Shown here piece by piece: positions 62,401 through 64,000 of a stretch of DNA of 64,000 nucleotides. Below the pieces are notes generated by a model, which was given only the letters and a program-made list of their open reading frames with translations, made no database searches and had not been told where the DNA came from. The position numbers were made by a program, and so were the translations under genes. The stretch comes from Platynereis dumerilii (lineage: Eukaryota > Annelida > Polychaeta > Phyllodocida > Nereididae): positions 558,001 to 622,000 of the forward strand of contig JAPTHN010000150.1 of assembly GCA_026936325.1 (NCBI GenBank), given 5' to 3'. Numbering within the stretch: the stretch's first letter is position 1; each line of letters opens with the position of its first letter.

Positions 62401-63182
62401 TGCAGCAACCACCGTGCTGACATCTTGCTGCATTATGTTGGCCATGAACCCAACCGTGCTGAAAATGGTGAGACCAGCGACAATGCTGAAACTGATGCAC
62501 AGGGGCGGTACTAACATTGCATCCCTGAAAATAAATATGAAAAGGTCAAACATATAGTTGATCCTCAGTTAACTCTGTTTAGCTTAGCCGTAATCATAGA
62601 CATAGTCATATATTATATCCTACACGGATTATTACAAAATTGTTTTAACTGCAACTTTTAACCAACTCTGCCAAAATAGTGATTGTTTTTACTCCAGAAG
62701 GATCTTATCGAATTGGAGGTTCACCTGAAAAATAGGTGGAATATAATTAAGATATCTAGATAGATAGATATATAGACAGATAGATAGATAGATAGATAGA
62801 TAGATACGGAGTCCTCAACATGTTACACGTTTACCCCATGTGAGGGAACTTTTACTTGACCAGCATAGACACCGATACAAGGGGCCACCAATTTAACGTC
62901 TTGTCCGAATGACATCCAGCTGGGATTTTGCTCATGAGGGTACACTGAAAGTTTTTGGGCTAGCCACCCGGGGTTCGAACCCATGCAGGCAAAGACCTTC
63001 AGCGGAGCAGGCGGGCCCCTAAGCCACTTGGCCACTGAGCTGATAGAAGAAGAAGAAGAAGAAGAAGAAGCCACTCACCTGTTGAACTTGTGGTTGAATT
63101 TGTTGTGACTGGAGCAGTTGAGGATGATACCCCAAGCACCTCCAGACGAGTAGAAAACTTGAGAAGCAGCAGATACCCAAAC
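50438..63182 (-). CDS. Gene B: SLC6-family transporter, 3' part (5' end outside window)
   Basis: Tandem paralogue of gene A. The coding exons in the window are 63182-63079, 62524-62400, 61922-61810, 61304-61176, 58527-58428, 57570-57473, 56523-56359 and 50599-50438 (stop). They give 331 residues in a single frame, from TM6 to the C-terminus. Landmarks are [12 protein letters not shown] (TM6), [25 protein letters not shown] (TM8 with the Na2-type Asp-Ser), [30 protein letters not shown], and the last helix region [16 protein letters not shown]. Exon lengths equal gene A's except for one codon in exon 57570-57473 and the tail exon. All splice phases match. The TM7 position that is usually Asn reads Cys ([12 protein letters not shown]). 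The TTAG acceptors and GT donors are ordinary. The tail (KNMSIKN...PLKT) is lysine- and glutamate-rich. The N-terminus, TM1-TM5 and promoter lie beyond 64000. Confidence 0.93.
50690..51084 (+). mobile_element. LINE 3' end, 5'-truncated
   Basis: The reading [15 protein letters not shown] followed by [16 protein letters not shown] has the pattern of the C-terminal end of CR1/L2/Jockey-like LINE reverse transcriptases. After it come AATAAA and a (TCATTG)n-type tail at about 51055-51084. It lies in the last intron of gene B, opposite to the gene. The clade is not fixed. Confidence 0.65.
51190..51245 (+). mobile_element. SINE-like fragment (family C)
   Basis: gtgagtgagtgagtttgtg and ttttatgccccatcagcacc, as at 27690-27750. 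Confidence 0.4.
51940..52127. mobile_element. Family P MITE: 188-bp near-perfect palindrome
   Basis: It begins CACTCTAAAAAAT and ends with the matching inverse ATTTTTTAGAGTG. The two roughly 92-bp arms differ at only a few bases. It lies in the last intron of gene B. A half copy at 45501-45596 is identical over about 93 bp. No sure target duplication. Confidence 0.9.
52825..54469. mobile_element. Element W2: DNA transposon, 4-bp target duplication
   Basis: Perfect 26-bp inverted ends start GGCCTATCTCAAAAATAATG. The direct repeat TTAT lies at 52821-52824 and 54470-54473. Length is 1645 bp and it is non-coding. Subterminal blocks are also inverted (ttgataacagct near 52969, agctgttatcaa near 54402). 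The direct repeat gcgttacgcgtgcgac occurs at 53697 and 53873. It lies in the last intron of gene B. Confidence 0.87.
54781..54850. repeat. About 33-bp tandem duplication
   Basis: Two copies of tatttgtaaagtggggtatg-ccagataccccc in direct succession. Confidence 0.9.
55914..56192 (-). mobile_element. LINE 3' end, 5'-truncated
   Basis: The minus-strand reading [18 protein letters not shown] continues with [16 protein letters not shown] and [16 protein letters not shown]. This matches the C-terminal end of LINE reverse transcriptases and is related to the fragment at 50690-51084. The upstream part of the frame is G-rich low complexity. It lies in the last intron of gene B, next to exon 56523-56359. 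Confidence 0.6.
56524..57472. other. Gene B intron, nothing recognised
   Basis: AT-rich intron DNA. The phrase ctcaggccatttctggatac near 57112 looks like part of a dispersed repeat, but no ends could be set. Confidence 0.4.
58028..58176. repeat. (GACTCC)n minisatellite, left member of inverted pair
   Basis: Degenerate gactccgactccgacacc repeats end with ccgactccaaagccctgcct at 58155-58174. The same end occurs in inverse at 59527-59548. Confidence 0.85.
59527..59800. repeat. (GACTCC)n minisatellite, right member of inverted pair
   Basis: It starts aggcagggctttggagtcgg (59529-59548), then about 250 bp of gactccgactcccgactcc units. Arginine/serine-rich open frames here arise from the repeat. 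Confidence 0.85.
59916..60245. mobile_element. hAT-type MITE, 330 bp
   Basis: The left end is CAGGGGCGGACTGGC and the right end, reverse-complemented, is CAGGAGCACACTGGC. The exact 8-bp direct repeat CATTTGTA lies at 59908-59915 and 60246-60253. Inserted in a family T MITE. Confidence 0.92.
60409..60745. mobile_element. Unclassified insert in family T MITE
   Basis: By comparison with intact T copies, the sequence between tgcctcaaagaatg and atcctcctttatg is extra. It carries tctcaaagcactgtacattc and gcattccacagaagtggtgc, typical of dispersed short repeats. The ends are AT-rich and not fixed. Confidence 0.5.
61228..61243. promoter_or_regulatory. CTCF-like motif inside a gene B exon
   Basis: GTCACTAGGGGGCGCC is a close match by eye to the CTCF core (CCACYAGRGGGCGC type). 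It lies in coding exon 61304-61176, where it is translated on the other strand, so the match may be chance codon use. Confidence 0.3.
61542..61735 (-). repeat. SINE A fragment followed by C-rich minisatellite
   Basis: About 50 bp of SINE A body (gaaggatgactgaaactccc) leads into ctctccccacccgct-type repeats at 61608-61735, within a gene B intron. Confidence 0.6.
62753..62807. repeat. GATA microsatellite at SINE B tail
   Basis: An imperfect GATA run directly abuts the 3' end of the SINE B that follows. Confidence 0.85.
62808..63043 (-). mobile_element. SINE family B copy
   Basis: On the minus strand the head has A box TGGCCAAGTGG and B box GGTTCGAACCC, separated by a long variable-arm-like segment as in class II tRNAs (Leu/Ser). 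The body matches 4497-4780. It lies between coding exons 63182-63079 and 62524-62400 of gene B. Confidence 0.85.
63046..63070. repeat. GAA microsatellite
   Basis: A pure (GAA)n run, 8 bp from the donor side of gene B exon 63182-63079. Confidence 0.9.
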
Positions 63183-63416
63183 CTGCAAATGGGATAAAAT
63201 CTCAGATAATCAAAATAATTATAATCAACATAATCAAAATGAAAATATATGAATAAATGTATACTTATTTATCAAAAAATGAACTTATTAAAAATGTCCA
63301 TAATTTTAATAAAAATGTTCTCGATGTTATTTATGTGAACTTTAAGCAGGTGCAAGTGAGTCTTCGTTTTACGTACCATCAGCGGCTGACGATCACCCCC
63401 AAATTGGGCTATTTAT

Positions 63417-63665
63417 GGGAGGATGGATGTTTGGGGCTTTACGTACATCGTGTATTTATGCCCTTGACAGGCTAATTTGGACAGGAGGAGGACATGGAAT
63501 GAGGCGAGGGATGATTGAAACAGCCGTCCAAGGATGATTGAAACAACCGTCCAACATACAATATGTAGGCCCAGGTGATCCAGCAAGAGCTGGATTCGAA
63601 CCGAGGACCCAGCGATTGGCCGCCCAGCACGCTACCACTATAGACCAACCCCCCCCCCCCCCCGC
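63417..63665 (-). mobile_element. SINE family A, full length
   Basis: Full body and head (B box GGTTCGAATCC, minus strand). CTATTTAT occurs on both sides (63409-63416 and 63666-63673), a probable target duplication. A 27-bp segment (ggatgattgaaaca) is duplicated internally. Confidence 0.85.
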
Positions 63666-63673
63666 CTATTTAT

Positions 63674-64000
63674 TTCAGTCCCAGATGATAAATGGAAGTT
63701 ATCTATTTCTTGCAAATACCGAACGTAATTATTCATTTCAGGCATTCTCAAAAGGTTTCTAAATTGAATAATATGCATTGTTAAGAAATCAACCTAGTAG
63801 AAATTATTTATTTCAAGAATGAAGGGCAGAAATCCGCTGAGACTTCTCTTCAAATCTCTTAAAAGGGCTCAAAAAGATATGAAGAGTAGGCCTAATTTGC
63901 AGTGGCAGAATCAGTCTCCTTAATTTGCAATTTAGTTGGGCCTAACACTGTACCGCAGTAATACACATCCATGCACTGCTGTAAATTTTCAAGTACAAAG
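63674..64000. other. Gene B intron, window edge
   Basis: No exon or repeat end was recognised up to the window end. The missing upstream gene B exons must lie beyond it. Confidence 0.5.

Noticed and set aside
1-64000. LTR retroviruses, Polintons or other capsid- or envelope-bearing elements
   Set aside because: No long terminal repeats and no polymerase, integrase or capsid-like frames were recognised.

Overview
The window is nuclear DNA of a multicellular animal. Coding sequence is split into exons of about 100-300 bp with consensus GT/AG borders. The DNA is AT-rich and full of tRNA-derived SINEs, palindromic MITEs and LINE 3' ends. A marine invertebrate (echinoderm, hemichordate or similar) fits the SLC6 expansion and the repeat style, but the sequence alone does not prove the taxon. 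No LTR retrovirus, Polinton, CRISPR array or free-standing tRNA or rRNA gene was seen.

Three genes are supported, all on the minus strand. Gene A (24784-37806) is a complete SLC6-family sodium/chloride-coupled transporter: 14 coding exons join in phase into 678 residues. Gene B (50438 to beyond 64000) is its tandem paralogue. Its eight 3'-most coding exons, from TM6 to the stop codon, lie in the window, and intron positions and phases match gene A. In both proteins the TM7 asparagine that normally coordinates Na1 and chloride in this family is read as cysteine. Gene C (10015-21252) is a tentative three-exon gene for a 78-residue acidic protein of unknown function, with a 9.4-kb first intron.

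Layout: 1-6300 holds diverged tandem blocks with a SINE and two MITEs. 6300-10014 is plain. 10015-21252 is gene C, whose large intron holds a 2.6-2.8 kb tandem duplication. 21253-24783 is a nested pile of transposons. 24784-37829 is gene A. 37830-50437 is intergenic and rich in MITEs. 50438-64000 is gene B, with introns carrying DNA transposons, LINE ends and minisatellites.

Mobile elements make up most of the readable structure. Three unrelated-looking elements (37953-39370, 48535-50266, 52825-54469) share one plan: ends starting GG, 23-26 bp terminal inverted repeats, 4-bp target duplications and no coding capacity. They may be one undescribed group. A TA-targeting foldback MITE (family T here) has at least eight copies. 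Two hAT-type elements have exact 8-bp duplications. Two SINE families (A and B) show every recognised copy in the same orientation as the genes.

Genes A and B presumably encode related plasma-membrane solute carriers that arose by tandem duplication. The substrate cannot be told from sequence. Family labels T, M2, P, K and W1-W3 are local names used only in this answer.
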